Made by a program: the position numbers and the translations under genes
Source of the DNA: Sutcliffiella rhizosphaerae
GTDB lineage: Bacteria > Bacillota > Bacilli > Bacillales > Bacillaceae_I
Length of the DNA stretch: 64,000 nt
NCBI RefSeq assembly: GCF_917563925.1
Contig: NZ_CAKJTJ010000005.1
Location: forward strand, 1 to 64,000
Direction: 5' to 3'
Notes under the pieces: generated by a model
What the model saw: the letters and a program-made list of their open reading frames with translations, nothing else
What the model was told of the DNA's origin: nothing
The model's database searches: none
Shown here: positions 52,573-61,780 of the stretch, in pieces
Layout: each line of letters starts with the position of its first letter
Numbering within the stretch: the stretch's first letter is position 1

Positions 52573-52788
52573 GGCACAATCCTCCTCAGAGTGGTGCTAA
52601 GTATAATTATTTCGTTCAAAATTAGCTGGTTTCCTATTATGAATCACTATAATACTATGGAATATTGAAGAATTCAACGATTAGGCAATCCTTATGATAG
52701 TTCTAGCAGATCAAACTTCTATTGCTCGTTAGTTTCTTTGTCACTAAAAGTAATAATATAAGCATTAAGTCAGGTATGATGAAGAGAA
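52573..52788. other. Intergenic stretch upstream of the MscS gene
   Basis: No gene was seen. It is AT-rich and should hold the MscS promoter, which I cannot place with confidence. Confidence 0.5.
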
Positions 52789-52828
52789 AAAAACTCTTTC
52801 CTAAAATATCATAGAAAAGAGTTTTTAT
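52789..52828 (-). terminator. Terminator downstream of the 53.1-kb small gene
   Basis: AAAACTCTTTC pairs with GAAAAGAGTTTT. On the minus strand a run of T follows. Confidence 0.65.
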
Positions 52829-52895
52829 TCGATATGAAATATATATTTCTATCGATTAGAGGGCTGTTTGCATTAAGATTTCGCATAACAATCTT

Positions 52896-53174
52896 CTATG
52901 AAATAGCGCCTTCCTCATTGTGATAAGCATCCACCTGATCTAATAGCATAGTTTTTAAAGAAGTCAGGTAGTATGGTGAAACCATCGAAGTAATATCTTG
53001 CCAAAGTTGTAAAGTAGGTCTAAATACGATTATTTTGGAGACCTCCACCTTTTGTTTTTCTAGGAAAAGACGATACTTCCTGCAATCAATAGGTTCGGTT
53101 TCATCGATAAATTCAATAATGATACTGTCTTCAAATACAATAACGGGAGGGATTACGGCAAAGGCTTGCAACAC
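52896..53174 (-). CDS. Small hypothetical protein
   Basis: The 92-residue soluble protein starts at TTG 53174 with AAAGGTGAT upstream and reads MLQAFAVIPPVIVFEDSIII ... TLQLWQDITSMVSPYYLTSL. No known family was recognised. Confidence 0.55.
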   Translation of the reverse strand: MLQAFAVIPPVIVFEDSIIIEFIDETEPIDCRKYRLFLEKQKVEVSKIIVFRPTLQLWQDITSMVSPYYLTSLKTMLLDQVDAYHNEEGAIS

Positions 53175-53258
53175 AGATCACCTTTTCTTTTTTCGGAAGA
53201 TTCTAGCTTCAGTATCAAATTCATTAGGGCATATGTTGATTTGACAAATGGTGAATGA

Positions 53259-53314
53259 ACTAGCCCCCTCGACTTATACTTATTTGGAGCAGGTCAAGGT
53301 GCTTCCGCTTTTCT
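53259..53314 (+). repeat. Degenerate copy of the dispersed Bacillaceae repeat
   Basis: CTAGCCCCCTCGACTTATAC and GGTCAAGGTGCTTCCGCTTTT match the conserved ends of the unit at 7587-7707; the middle is lost. Confidence 0.5.
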
Positions 53315-53364
53315 TACCATCCTTACCATTATTCAAAAACTATATACTTATACAGAGGTAGTCA

Positions 53365-55206
53365 TTACGTGTTTTGTTTTTTTAGATAAGAAAGAACTTC
53401 CTTAAAGGGCTGATTGATTTTACAGTTATTGTACTGTTGAAATGGGTCTTTAACATGTTTGATCCGTTCTATTACTGAAAAAATCGTATACTTATCAGGA
53501 CTTAAATCTTCCTTAACTTCCTCCCACAATAATGGAGTTGCAACTGTAGGTAGGTCATTTCCTCTTAATGAATAAGGTGCTATAATTGTTTTTCCTTCTC
53601 CATGTTGCATAAAATCTATATATACCTTATTTCCACGATTTTTCTTTAACCGTTCAACCGTGAAAAGAGATGGTTCTTTTGACACGAGATAGGAAGCAAT
53701 AAATTCAGTGAAAATACGAGTATCGTCGTAGGAAAACTGTTTTTCTGGTAGTGGGATATAAATCTGTAACCCTTTCCTACCTGATGTTTTCACAAAGGAG
53801 GTGAGATGAAGTTGATCAAAAATTTCCTTCATCATGATTGCCCCCTTAACAGCATTTGAAAAAAACTCTCTGGCTGGAGGATCAAGATCAAAAACAATTT
53901 CATCAGGCGTATTTGAATAAACCGTTTGAAATGGAATATGGAATTCCAATGCTAGCTGATTGCCAAGCCAAATCAAGGTATCCAAATTGTTGCAGAGAAT
54001 ATGTTCTGTATCATCATGAACATATTTTTTAACAAATGAAGGTGCATAATCTGGACAGTTCTTTTGATAAAAGCTTTCACCATCAACACCATGTGGAAAG
54101 CGGATTACTGTCAATAGCCTGTCTTGGATAAATGGAAGTAAAAAAGGTGCACATGATGCTAAATAACGTAAGTAATCTTGTTTCATTACCAATGGTTTAT
54201 TCCAAAGAGTTTTTTTCGGATTTGTAATAGATACTTTTGGAGGGAGTTCTTGTAATATTACATTCGAAAGCGTACATTGCTTCACGTCTACATCAAAACG
54301 AAATTTTTTAAATTCAGGATGTCTTAATTTATTTTGATATAATTCTAAAAAAAGCACATCAATGCATATACCTGGAGCAACATATAGGAATTGTGTATCT
54401 TCATTTAAAGAATTCTCCCTCATTACAGTTAATAGTGCTGATCTTTCTTCTGAAGAGATTCCATGAGAAAACAAGCCTATATCCTCTATTTCGTTTTCCT
54501 TAATATAAACTCCTATATGAAAGAAACCGTTCTTTTTATCAAAAGCTGTAATAAAGCATGTGGCTGTCTTAAAATTCTTCACCTTTATCCAGTCACTCGA
54601 ACGCCTACCTAACTCGTATACACTTTTTTTTCGTTTCGAAACGATTCCTTCACCATGAGAATTTTGTACTTTTTCCCAAAGATAATTATTGTCTTCAGTA
54701 AAGGAGACTAAATGTACCCTGGCACTACTTTCGACCAATGGTTGAAGTGGAAGATCTGCTTGCGAAAAAAGCTGCTGGAGGATTTGTTTCCGTTCGACTA
54801 ACGGGAGATGAGTAACATTCCTTCCTTTTAATTCAAGTAAATCAAATGCGAGTAGTGTCGCTGGAGCCGTTTTTGCTAAAGTATGTATTTTTTCGTTTTC
54901 CTTTATTCTTCCTCTTTTTTGAATAGAAGCAAAATCAGCTTTGTAAGGTGAAGTTAAAACAGCAAGCTCACCATCTAATGTTAAAGGCAGTTTATTTTTG
55001 ATGGAATGAACATTCTTCAAGTAATGAAGAAAATCGAAAACTTCTGGAAAGGAAGAGTGTAATGGTTTACCATTCCTGCTTTGCATTTCAATTTTGTTTT
55101 GATCAATGCTGACTATACATCGAAAGCCATCATACTTCACTTCGTAAATCCATTCATCCCCTGTTGGAGGATACGAATATTGTTGGGAGAGCATAGGCTT
55201 TTTCAT
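53365..55206 (-). CDS. ligD: ATP-dependent DNA ligase D (ligase plus polymerase)
   Basis: The protein is 613 residues from ATG 55206, chosen because family proteins start near 'MxxPMLxxxxP' and an AAAGGG lies upstream. The ligase domain carries the nucleotidyl-lysine in YEVKYDGFRC (Lys24) and GEGIVSKRKKSVYELGRRSS. The polymerase (primase-like) domain begins near residue 320, with EIVFDLDPPAREF giving the catalytic Asp pair. The phosphoesterase domain is absent, as in B. subtilis LigD (YkoU). It acts with Ku in non-homologous end joining of spore DNA. Confidence 0.93.
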   Translation of the reverse strand: MKKPMLSQQYSYPPTGDEWIYEVKYDGFRCIVSIDQNKIEMQSRNGKPLHSSFPEVFDFLHYLKNVHSIKNKLPLTLDGELAVLTSPYKADFASIQKRGRIKENEKIHTLAKTAPATLLAFDLLELKGRNVTHLPLVERKQILQQLFSQADLPLQPLVESSARVHLVSFTEDNNYLWEKVQNSHGEGIVSKRKKSVYELGRRSSDWIKVKNFKTATCFITAFDKKNGFFHIGVYIKENEIEDIGLFSHGISSEERSALLTVMRENSLNEDTQFLYVAPGICIDVLFLELYQNKLRHPEFKKFRFDVDVKQCTLSNVILQELPPKVSITNPKKTLWNKPLVMKQDYLRYLASCAPFLLPFIQDRLLTVIRFPHGVDGESFYQKNCPDYAPSFVKKYVHDDTEHILCNNLDTLIWLGNQLALEFHIPFQTVYSNTPDEIVFDLDPPAREFFSNAVKGAIMMKEIFDQLHLTSFVKTSGRKGLQIYIPLPEKQFSYDDTRIFTEFIASYLVSKEPSLFTVERLKKNRGNKVYIDFMQHGEGKTIIAPYSLRGNDLPTVATPLLWEEVKEDLSPDKYTIFSVIERIKHVKDPFQQYNNCKINQPFKEVLSYLKKQNT

Positions 55207-55246
55207 TGTAGAAAACCCTTTCATGTTAAAGAAAACATCTAACTAT

Positions 55247-56137
55247 TTAGCTAGATGCTTTCTTCTTTTTTGTTGTTCTTTTCTTAGGTTTTTCTGAGGA
55301 AATAGATTTTTCGCTTGCATTTTCCTTTTCAATAGATGATACCCTGACTTGCTTTTGCCCTTGGTCTTTCGTCCGTTCTATACTTGCTTGTAGAGCACTC
55401 ATTAAGTCGACTACGTTTGTTTTATCCCCCTCAGTTGGGGTAGTAGTTCCTTCTTCTTTGTTTATTTTACTTTGTACAAGGGCAAGTACAGCCTCCCTGT
55501 AATCATCATGATATTTTTCAGGATCAAAATCAGTGGTCAGTTGATCTATTAATGTAATGGCAGTTTTCAACTCTGTTTCATCAATTGCTTTTCTTTCGGG
55601 AACCCCAGGAACTTCTTTAACATTTCTTACTTCATCAGGGTAATGAACAGTTTCCATAACTAAACAATCCTTATAAACCCGCACTACAGCAAGTTGTTGT
55701 TTGGATCGAATCGTAATCTCAGCCACTCCAATTTTTTTGGAACTTTCTAATGCTTCTCTTAACAACGAATAGGCTTTATTTCCATTTTCCCCTGGTCCCA
55801 AGAAATAGGAGCGGTTAAAATAGATGGGATCAATGTCTTCCAGTTTTACAAAATCAATGATTTTTACACTTTTATCTTCGTGCTCTTCCTTTAATTCCTT
55901 TAATTCATTCTCATCCAAAATGACATATTTTCCTTTTACATATTCATAGCCTTTTACGAGATCATCCTGTCCCACTTCTTTTTCACAGTTGGGACATACT
56001 TTTTCATATTTAATGGGGCTGTGGCATTCCTTATGAAGCGTTCTCAATTTGATATCCTTATCCTCTGTTGCAGAGAACATTTTAATCGGAATATTAACTA
56101 AGCCAAAGCTAATCGAACCTTTCCACATTGTGTGCAT
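55247..56137 (-). CDS. ykoV: Ku DNA end-binding protein
   Basis: The 296-residue protein has the start MHTMWKGSISFGLVNIPIKM typical of bacterial Ku and the full beta-barrel region. The C-terminal 50 residues are Lys/Ser-rich, ending EKPKKRTTKKKKASS, which helps DNA end binding. ku precedes ligD by 40 bp, so the two form an operon. In B. subtilis this operon is expressed in the forespore. Confidence 0.93.
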   Translation of the reverse strand: MHTMWKGSISFGLVNIPIKMFSATEDKDIKLRTLHKECHSPIKYEKVCPNCEKEVGQDDLVKGYEYVKGKYVILDENELKELKEEHEDKSVKIIDFVKLEDIDPIYFNRSYFLGPGENGNKAYSLLREALESSKKIGVAEITIRSKQQLAVVRVYKDCLVMETVHYPDEVRNVKEVPGVPERKAIDETELKTAITLIDQLTTDFDPEKYHDDYREAVLALVQSKINKEEGTTTPTEGDKTNVVDLMSALQASIERTKDQGQKQVRVSSIEKENASEKSISSEKPKKRTTKKKKASS

Positions 56138-56303
56138 GTTGTTTCACCCTTTTTGACAATATTACTTATTAGTACTCAACTGTAGATTGCCCTAAAAGTA
56201 GCAGATAAGTTTTACTAATACTGGAAAGGGCTTAAGGTATTAAGGATTAATTGAAACATTTTTTTAGGTATTTAGAAGTATTATAAAATTATTTTTTGAC
56301 TCT
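56138..56303. other. Divergent intergenic region of ku and sigI
   Basis: No gene or repeat was seen. It should carry the ku promoter on the minus strand; no convincing sigma-G box was found. Confidence 0.4.
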
Positions 56304-56331
56304 CCCCCGAAAAAAATGAAACATTGACGTA
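56304..56331 (+). promoter_or_regulatory. Candidate sigma-I autoregulatory promoter
   Basis: CCCCCGA (56304-56310) with a 17-bp spacer and CGTA (56328-56331) fits the C-rich -35 and CGWA -10 pattern known for sigma-I promoters. It lies ~285 bp upstream of sigI, further than usual. Confidence 0.4.
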
Positions 56332-56536
56332 ACATTTAAATGAAAAGATGGATATTAGTTAAAGGGGGATTAAGGAAAATCACTATTTACTGAAAGAAAT
56401 TATTGGGATTGACGCATTTTTTTCAAAAAGTTTATAGTTGGTATTATTTTATTTTTACAGTCGAAAATACCTTAACAGGTTTTTACATTGACATTTGCTA
56501 TATAAAAGTACACCTTTATATATAGACAGGTGACTT

Positions 56537-56560
56537 TTTCTATAGTAGAAAAAGCCTCCT
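56537..56560 (+). other. Hairpin in the sigI leader
   Basis: CTTTTTC and GAAAAAG form a perfect stem around TATAGTA, ~60 bp before sigI. It is too weak in GC to be a terminator on its own; it may affect leader stability. Confidence 0.35.
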
Positions 56561-56614
56561 TCTTAATACATGCTTAAATTAAGAATAATGATATTCTTTT
56601 AAGCAAGAGGAGAG

Positions 56615-57397
56615 GTGAGGCCAGTGCTGAGCCTACTTTTTAAAATTGGCAAACGACGCACAAACACTCTTGAAGATGAAGTGCTAGAAATTCAAGCTGG
56701 CAACATTCAACTACAAAATAAATTAATTGATAAATATAAACCATTTATTGCTAAAAGTGTGTCTTCTGTATGTAAAAGGTATATTAGTGAAGCAGATGAC
56801 GAATTTAGTATCGGTCTTATTGCGTTTAATGAGGCAATAGAAAAGTATTCGAAAGATAAAGGTAGTTCATTAATATCATTCGCAGACCTAATCATAAAGC
56901 GGAGAGTAATTGACTATATAAGAAAAGAAAGTAAAAATACAACAGTGACATTGTCAGAACATGAAGTGGAACAAGATGACTATACTTCCAATCGTATTGA
57001 AGCTACGTTGTCTATTGAAGAGTTCCAAAAACAGATTGATCAAGAACAACGAAGAGAAGAAATAAAATACTATCAGAGTGTGTTAAAGGATTTTGATTTA
57101 TCTTTTAGTGATTTGATTGAATGTTCTCCAAAACATGCAGATGCAAGGCAAAATGCTATTGATGTAGCCATCACCTTAGTTCAAAACCATGAGTTGAAAA
57201 ATCATTTGTTTGAAAAGAAACTGCTACCTATGAAGCAGCTAGAAAGTTTGGTTGACGTTAGCAGAAAAACAATAGAACGCAACCGTAAATACATTATTGC
57301 AGTTACCATTATATTATCGGGGGATTATATATATTTGAAAGATTATTTAAAAGGGGCGATAACGAGTGAAAAAAGGGATTGTGCTCGAAGTTCATGA
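56615..57397 (+). CDS. sigI: RNA polymerase sigma factor SigI
   Basis: The 260-residue sigma-70-type factor has the conserved SigI start (GTG; RPVLSLLFKIGK), region 2 LIDKYKPFIAKSVSSVCKRY, FSIGLIAFNEAIEKYSKDKG, and KTIERNRKYIIAVTIILSGD near the end. In B. subtilis SigI responds to heat and cell-envelope stress. GTG 56615 preserves the conserved 'MxPVLSL' start; GTG 56624 has better ribosome spacing. The gene overlaps rsgI by 32 bp. Confidence 0.92.
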   Translation: MRPVLSLLFKIGKRRTNTLEDEVLEIQAGNIQLQNKLIDKYKPFIAKSVSSVCKRYISEADDEFSIGLIAFNEAIEKYSKDKGSSLISFADLIIKRRVIDYIRKESKNTTVTLSEHEVEQDDYTSNRIEATLSIEEFQKQIDQEQRREEIKYYQSVLKDFDLSFSDLIECSPKHADARQNAIDVAITLVQNHELKNHLFEKKLLPMKQLESLVDVSRKTIERNRKYIIAVTIILSGDYIYLKDYLKGAITSEKRDCARSS

Positions 57398-58598
57398 TGA
57401 ACATGTCACTATTCTAACCCCTGAGGGTGAGTTTTTGAAGTCGAGAAAACTAAAGGGGAATGTGGATATTGGGGAGGAGATTGCTTTTTTTCCTTTATAT
57501 CAAACAGAGAAAAGGAAAAGTAAAGCAGGAAGTGCAATTTTTCGTTTAAGATGGGCAATTGTCTCCATTTTGACGGTATTTATCCTCGCATCTACCATGA
57601 TTCCTTCATATGTAAGTAATCAGGTATATGCCTATATCTCAGTTGATGTAAACCCAAGTATTGAGTTGGGGATAAATAAAAAAATGGAAGTTGTATCTCT
57701 AGATGCTTTCAATGATGATGGTAGGAGAATTGTAGGGCAAATTAAAAGTTGGAAAAAACAGGATGTCACAAAAGTCTCCTCGCAACTATTTGATATTATC
57801 CGGCAAAATGGATATTTGAAAGAAAATAGTGAAGTCTTAATTGCATCCACATTGACCCATGTAGAGGATGACGGTTGGAATATAAAGATGCAGGATAAGA
57901 TAACTTCTATCTCTGAAAACATAAAAGATGACGAAATAAGTATCACCACGATGGAGTCTACTATTAATAAGAGAACTGATGCAATCAATATGGGGTTATC
58001 ACCTGGTAGATTTATACAAAAGGAACAAGAAAAAGAAATAGTAGAAAAGGAAGATACATCTAAATCTGATGTTAATCCAACTGCACCGGTAAATAGGATG
58101 AAAGCAATTAATGCTTCTATTTCTAATAGTAATAACCAATCCTCAACATCAACGAAACAACATCACCAAAATCATAACAATCAATCAAAAAAACTGGCTA
58201 AGAGTATAAAAGAAGAGCGTAAAGAGCATCAAAAACAATTGAAAGAAGAGCGAAAAGAAGAGCATGCACAAAAGAAAGAGGAACGAAAAGAAATTAAAGA
58301 ACAGGAAAAAAATGAGCGGAAAGTCGAACGTGAGCAAGCGAAAAAGGAAAGAAAAGAACAACAACATAATAACAAGCACATAAATAATGATAAAAATAAT
58401 AACAATAATAACAATGGCAATAACAACGGTAATAATAACCAAAGTAATAACAACGGTAAAAACAATAACAACAATAACAACAATGGGAATAACAATAATA
58501 GCAACAACGGCAATAATAACAACAATGGTAATTCTGGGAATAAGGAAAATCAAAATGGTAAAAATTCAGGAAACAATAGAGGGAATTCCAATCAATAA
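57366..58598 (+). CDS. rsgI: Anti-sigma-I factor RsgI with Asn-rich extracellular tail
   Basis: The 410-residue protein comprises a cytosolic RsgI N domain (KKGIVLEVHDEHVTILTPEG, residues 1-50), one membrane helix (~63-80), the conserved YISVDVNPSIELGIN segment, a ~120-residue domain, then a long charged coil (KEERKEHQKQLKEERKEEHA) and an Asn/Gly tail of ~90 residues. No carbohydrate-binding module of the clostridial type is visible. It holds SigI inactive at the membrane and releases it on stress. GTG 57366. Confidence 0.92.
   Translation: MKKGIVLEVHDEHVTILTPEGEFLKSRKLKGNVDIGEEIAFFPLYQTEKRKSKAGSAIFRLRWAIVSILTVFILASTMIPSYVSNQVYAYISVDVNPSIELGINKKMEVVSLDAFNDDGRRIVGQIKSWKKQDVTKVSSQLFDIIRQNGYLKENSEVLIASTLTHVEDDGWNIKMQDKITSISENIKDDEISITTMESTINKRTDAINMGLSPGRFIQKEQEKEIVEKEDTSKSDVNPTAPVNRMKAINASISNSNNQSSTSTKQHHQNHNNQSKKLAKSIKEERKEHQKQLKEERKEEHAQKKEERKEIKEQEKNERKVEREQAKKERKEQQHNNKHINNDKNNNNNNNGNNNGNNNQSNNNGKNNNNNNNNGNNNNSNNGNNNNNGNSGNKENQNGKNSGNNRGNSNQ
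58375..58598 (+). repeat. Asn-codon low-complexity tract in rsgI
   Basis: AAT/AAC triplets with AGC/GGC interruptions code for a tail of about 80 residues that is mostly Asn. It is a likely site of slippage and length variation between strains. Confidence 0.75.
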
Positions 58599-58611
58599 CA
58601 CTTCAAACAAT

Positions 58612-58644
58612 AGTGGAGCCCAGAGTGATAATACTCTGGGCTCT
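58612..58644 (+). terminator. Terminator of sigI-rsgI
   Basis: GAGCCCAGAGT pairs perfectly with ACTCTGGGCTC; the T tail is short. Confidence 0.7.
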
Positions 58645-58660
58645 ATCCATGCATATTCAA

Positions 58661-58849
58661 TTATTTCCCTTTTAATTGGGACTGTGCTTGTGCTACTAGA
58701 CGCTTTGTGATTTCTCCACCCACAGAACCATTAGAGCGTGCAACAGTGTCAGAACCGAGGGTTACTCCAAATTCTTGAGCTATTTCATATTTTATTTGAT
58801 CCAATGCTTGTTCAATGCCTGGAACAAGAAGCTTATTACTTCGTGCCAT
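58661..58849 (-). CDS. Alpha/beta-type small acid-soluble spore protein
   Basis: The protein is 62 residues from ATG 58849 (AAGGAG upstream): [32 protein letters not shown] and [20 protein letters not shown]. The germination protease site E-IA and the conserved [20 protein letters not shown] block are clear. It coats and protects forespore DNA. The frame to 58858 adds three unlikely residues. Confidence 0.95.
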   Translation of the reverse strand: MARSNKLLVPGIEQALDQIKYEIAQEFGVTLGSDTVARSNGSVGGEITKRLVAQAQSQLKGK

Positions 58850-58863
58850 TGATACCACTCCTT

Positions 58864-58896
58864 ATTAGTTCAACTTTATTAGTTCAACTTTATTAG
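58864..58896 (+). repeat. 14-bp tandem repeat upstream of the SASP gene
   Basis: TTAGTTCAACTTTA occurs twice in direct tandem, with a further partial copy TTAGTTA. It lies just before the SASP ribosome site, so transcript-leader or regulatory effects are possible. Confidence 0.6.
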
Positions 58897-59057
58897 TTAT
58901 GACAGTCACTTTAATCTGTTGTAACAATTAATAAAGTTGTAAAGTTAGTATCGGAAAAATAATCTGATTCATACTAGAAAGTATTAGTTAAATACTGTAA
59001 TATAGGGATTACTTTACCTATCCTTTAGCTAATACTTCTAAAAATAAGAGGGCAATC

Positions 59058-60416
59058 ATGATTAAGTTCAGAAGCTTATTAAGTGATAAAGTACATAATT
59101 TATCACCTGCACAATTAATCGTAAGTTTTTATTTCGTTGCTGTCTTAATAGCGGTAATCTTATTAAGTTTACCGATTGCGAGATATGATACTGGTGATTG
59201 GAGCTTCATTGATGCATTGTTTACTGCTGTTAGCGCAGTTAGTGTGACAGGACTTACAGTGGTAGATACGTCCACTACATTTACAGTTACGGGCGTCATT
59301 TTAATTGCATTTGTCATGCACTTTGGTGGAGTAGGAGTAATGGCGGTCAGTACTTTTATATGGCTTCTCTTTGGCAGGAAAATTGGCCTTCGCGAACGCC
59401 GATTGATGATGCTTGATCAAAATCAATCAAATCTTTCTGGGATTGTGAAACTTGTTAAACAAATATTGGTGCTCATACTGGCAATAGAGATGATCGGTAC
59501 ATTAGTGTTGGGATCATACTTTCTTATCTACTATGATACGTGGCAAGAAGCATTTTACCATGGTTTTTTTGCCGCTGTAAGTGCAACAACAAACGGTGGT
59601 TTTGATATAACAGGTCAATCTTTAGCTCCATTTGCTAATGACTATTTTGTTCAATTTATTATTATGATATTGATTACATCGGGAGCAATTGGTTTTCCAG
59701 TCTTAATAGAGATAAAGGAATTTTTTGCCCATAAAAATGGCAAGTTTCGATTTTCGCTCTTCACAAAAATAACAACCATTACATTTGCCTTTCTGATCAC
59801 CATTGGAACATTGTTGATTATTGTATTGGAAATTGATTCTTATTTTAAGGGAATGTCTTGGCATGAAACGTTATTTTACGCATTGTTCCAGTCTGTGACG
59901 ACAAGAAGTGGTGGACTTTCAACCATGGATGTTAGTGAATTTACGTTACCTACTTTACTAGTGATGTGTACACTTATGTTTATAGGTGCTTCACCTAGTT
60001 CAGTCGGTGGAGGAATCAGAACGACAACATTTGCCTTAAATATTCTCTTTTTATTTCATTTTGCAAGAGGACATAAACATATAAAATTGTTCGGTAGAGA
60101 GATTCATGAAGAAGATATTATTAAATCTTTGGTGGTACTTTTACTTGCTATTACAATCTGTTGTTCCTCTATTATTATTTTAAGCATGACAGAAGGTTTT
60201 TCTTTGATACAGATTGTTTTTGAAGTATGCTCTGCCTTCGGAACAACTGGCTTGTCAATGGGTATTACACCAGATTTAACAACCGTAGGAAAGCTAGTCA
60301 TTATGAGTCTCATGTTCATTGGACGTGTCGGTCTTTTGACATTCCTATTTATGATGGAAAGTAAACGAAAGCCACCTAAATATCATTATCCAGTCGAACG
60401 AGTAATCATTGGATAA
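59058..60416 (+). CDS. Potassium uptake channel subunit, KtrB/KtrD type
   Basis: The 452-residue protein has the four-fold M1-P-M2 layout of TrkH/KtrB proteins. Selectivity-filter loops are visible: AVSVTGLTVVDT, ATTNGGFDITGQ, TTRSGGLSTMDV and FGTTGLSMGITP. Each carries the conserved Gly. The length matches KtrB/KtrD (about 445-450). The RCK partner (KtrA/KtrC) is not in the window. ATG 59058. Confidence 0.92.
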   Translation: MIKFRSLLSDKVHNLSPAQLIVSFYFVAVLIAVILLSLPIARYDTGDWSFIDALFTAVSAVSVTGLTVVDTSTTFTVTGVILIAFVMHFGGVGVMAVSTFIWLLFGRKIGLRERRLMMLDQNQSNLSGIVKLVKQILVLILAIEMIGTLVLGSYFLIYYDTWQEAFYHGFFAAVSATTNGGFDITGQSLAPFANDYFVQFIIMILITSGAIGFPVLIEIKEFFAHKNGKFRFSLFTKITTITFAFLITIGTLLIIVLEIDSYFKGMSWHETLFYALFQSVTTRSGGLSTMDVSEFTLPTLLVMCTLMFIGASPSSVGGGIRTTTFALNILFLFHFARGHKHIKLFGREIHEEDIIKSLVVLLLAITICCSSIIILSMTEGFSLIQIVFEVCSAFGTTGLSMGITPDLTTVGKLVIMSLMFIGRVGLLTFLFMMESKRKPPKYHYPVERVIIG

Positions 60417-60498
60417 GTATAAGTGTGCATTTAGTTCAAGCAACATGCCAATTTATGTATAGGAACAAAACTTTAACAGGTTGATAGGACAGAATAGA

Positions 60499-60549
60499 AG
60501 AGTCGTCAAGTAGGTGGAAAACCACAACCTTCATTGGCGACTCTTCTTA
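60499..60549 (+). terminator. Terminator of the Ktr/Trk gene
   Basis: GAAGAGTCGTCAA pairs with TTGGCGACTCTTC around a loop of about 23 bases, then T-rich sequence. Confidence 0.8.
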
Positions 60550-60605
60550 TTCTTGTGTGGTCAGTCAAGAATGTTATGCCTTTCATAGTGGAATACCAAC
60601 GAAAA

Positions 60606-60644
60606 AGAAAACGCTTGCAATAATACTAATATTCATGTTATTCT
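60606..60644 (+). promoter_or_regulatory. cre-like CcpA site overlapping the lacI-type promoter
   Basis: AGAAAACGCTTGCA (60606-60619) matches the cre consensus TGWAANCGNTNWCA at 13 of 14 positions. It overlaps a -35-like TTGCAA (60615-60620), with TATTCT 18 bp downstream. Carbon-catabolite repression of the operon is inferred. Confidence 0.6.
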
Positions 60645-60660
60645 TCATTTAAACCATTAT

Positions 60661-60674
60661 CCGAAACGTTTTGG
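60661..60674 (+). promoter_or_regulatory. LacI-type operator O1, at the regulator's ribosome site
   Basis: CCGAAACGTTTTGG, 10 bp before the GTG of the LacI-family gene and adjacent to its GGAGGA ribosome site. It fits the LacI-family palindrome with central CG and points to autoregulation. Confidence 0.7.
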
Positions 60675-60684
60675 AGGAAACGCC

Positions 60685-61686
60685 GTGACAACGATAAAAG
60701 ATATTGCGAGAGTTGCTGGAGTTTCTGTCACCACTGTATCAAGGGCTTTGAATGGCTATTCTGATGTTAATCCAAAAACCAGGAAAAGAATTCAAGAAGT
60801 AGCAAAAGAGTTAAACTATAGCCCTAACACGGTTGCCAGAAGTCTTGTGATGAAAAAATCCAAAACTATTGGTCTCCTTGTATCTGATATGAACAGAGAA
60901 GGAGTAAAGGACAATTTTACTTTTGAAGTTCTTTGTGGAATTAATGAAGCATCCGCCTATTCAGAATACGATTTGGTCCTATTTAGCACAACCTCTTCGA
61001 AGCAAAATGAAAAAACCTATACCCAGCTTTGTAGAGAAAGAAGAGTGGACGGTGTAATTCTTCAGGGGATTAAAACAGACGATCCTTATCTTCAAGAAGT
61101 AGTTGATAGTGATATACCTTGCGTATTGGTTGATATCCCTATGGAATCTCAAACGGTTGGTTATGTGACAACAGATAATATTGATGGTGCCAAAAAAGCC
61201 GTAAACCATTTAATCAGTTGTGGACACAAAAACATTGCCATGATTAATGGTCATGAAAAAGCAGATGTCAGTATCAGAAGGTTAAGGGGTTACAGAGAGG
61301 CACTAGAACAGAATGATTTAACTTTTCATCCCGATTGGCTAGTGAATGGTGATTTTAAAGAAGACGAGGCAGAAAAAGTAGCTAAGAAATTGCTAAAACA
61401 GTATCCTGAAATATCTGCAATATTTTGTGCTAGTGATCTAATGGCACTAGGTGTTCTGAAAGCTGCCAAATGGTTAGGAAGGAAAATTCCAGAAGACCTT
61501 GCAGTTATCGGATATGATGATATTACATTAGCGGCCTATTCTACTCCAAGCTTATCGACCATTAGACAGGATAAATTTAATTTGGGATTTGAAGCAGCAG
61601 TCCTTCTAATAGATATGCTTGAAGGGAAGAAACAAATTCATTCGAGAATAATTGATACAGAGCTCATTATAAGGGAATCTACATAA
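60685..61686 (+). CDS. LacI-family transcriptional regulator
   Basis: The 333-residue protein begins at GTG 60685 with GGAGGA upstream. The HTH MTTIKDIARVAGVSVTTVSRAL (about 1-22) and hinge LNYSPNTVARSLVMKK are classical. The C-terminal periplasmic-binding-like domain (KTIGLLVSDMNREG, AIFCASDLMALGVLKAAKWL) binds a sugar-type effector. It probably controls the adjacent glucosidase through three identical-type operators. Confidence 0.9.
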   Translation: MTTIKDIARVAGVSVTTVSRALNGYSDVNPKTRKRIQEVAKELNYSPNTVARSLVMKKSKTIGLLVSDMNREGVKDNFTFEVLCGINEASAYSEYDLVLFSTTSSKQNEKTYTQLCRERRVDGVILQGIKTDDPYLQEVVDSDIPCVLVDIPMESQTVGYVTTDNIDGAKKAVNHLISCGHKNIAMINGHEKADVSIRRLRGYREALEQNDLTFHPDWLVNGDFKEDEAEKVAKKLLKQYPEISAIFCASDLMALGVLKAAKWLGRKIPEDLAVIGYDDITLAAYSTPSLSTIRQDKFNLGFEAAVLLIDMLEGKKQIHSRIIDTELIIREST

Positions 61687-61723
61687 TGAGCTTCCTATAC
61701 AAATACCATTACATCCAGAAAAA

Positions 61724-61737
61724 CCGAAACGTTTTGG
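61724..61737 (+). promoter_or_regulatory. LacI-type operator O2
   Basis: CCGAAACGTTTTGG again, upstream of the glucosidase gene. With O3 it forms an inverted pair 43 bp apart, able to fold into one long hairpin. Confidence 0.7.
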
Positions 61738-61766
61738 GAAAAGATGGTTTTTTATTAAAGCATTTT

Positions 61767-61780
61767 CCAAAACGTTTCGG
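61767..61780 (+). promoter_or_regulatory. LacI-type operator O3
   Basis: CCAAAACGTTTCGG, the reverse orientation of O1/O2, 25 bp before the glucosidase ATG. Confidence 0.7.

Noticed and set aside
58185-58553. Two long hydrophobic minus-strand frames opposite rsgI
   Set aside because: Ile/Val/Leu runs arise from the complement of AAT/AAC repeats; they are artefacts of the low-complexity tract.
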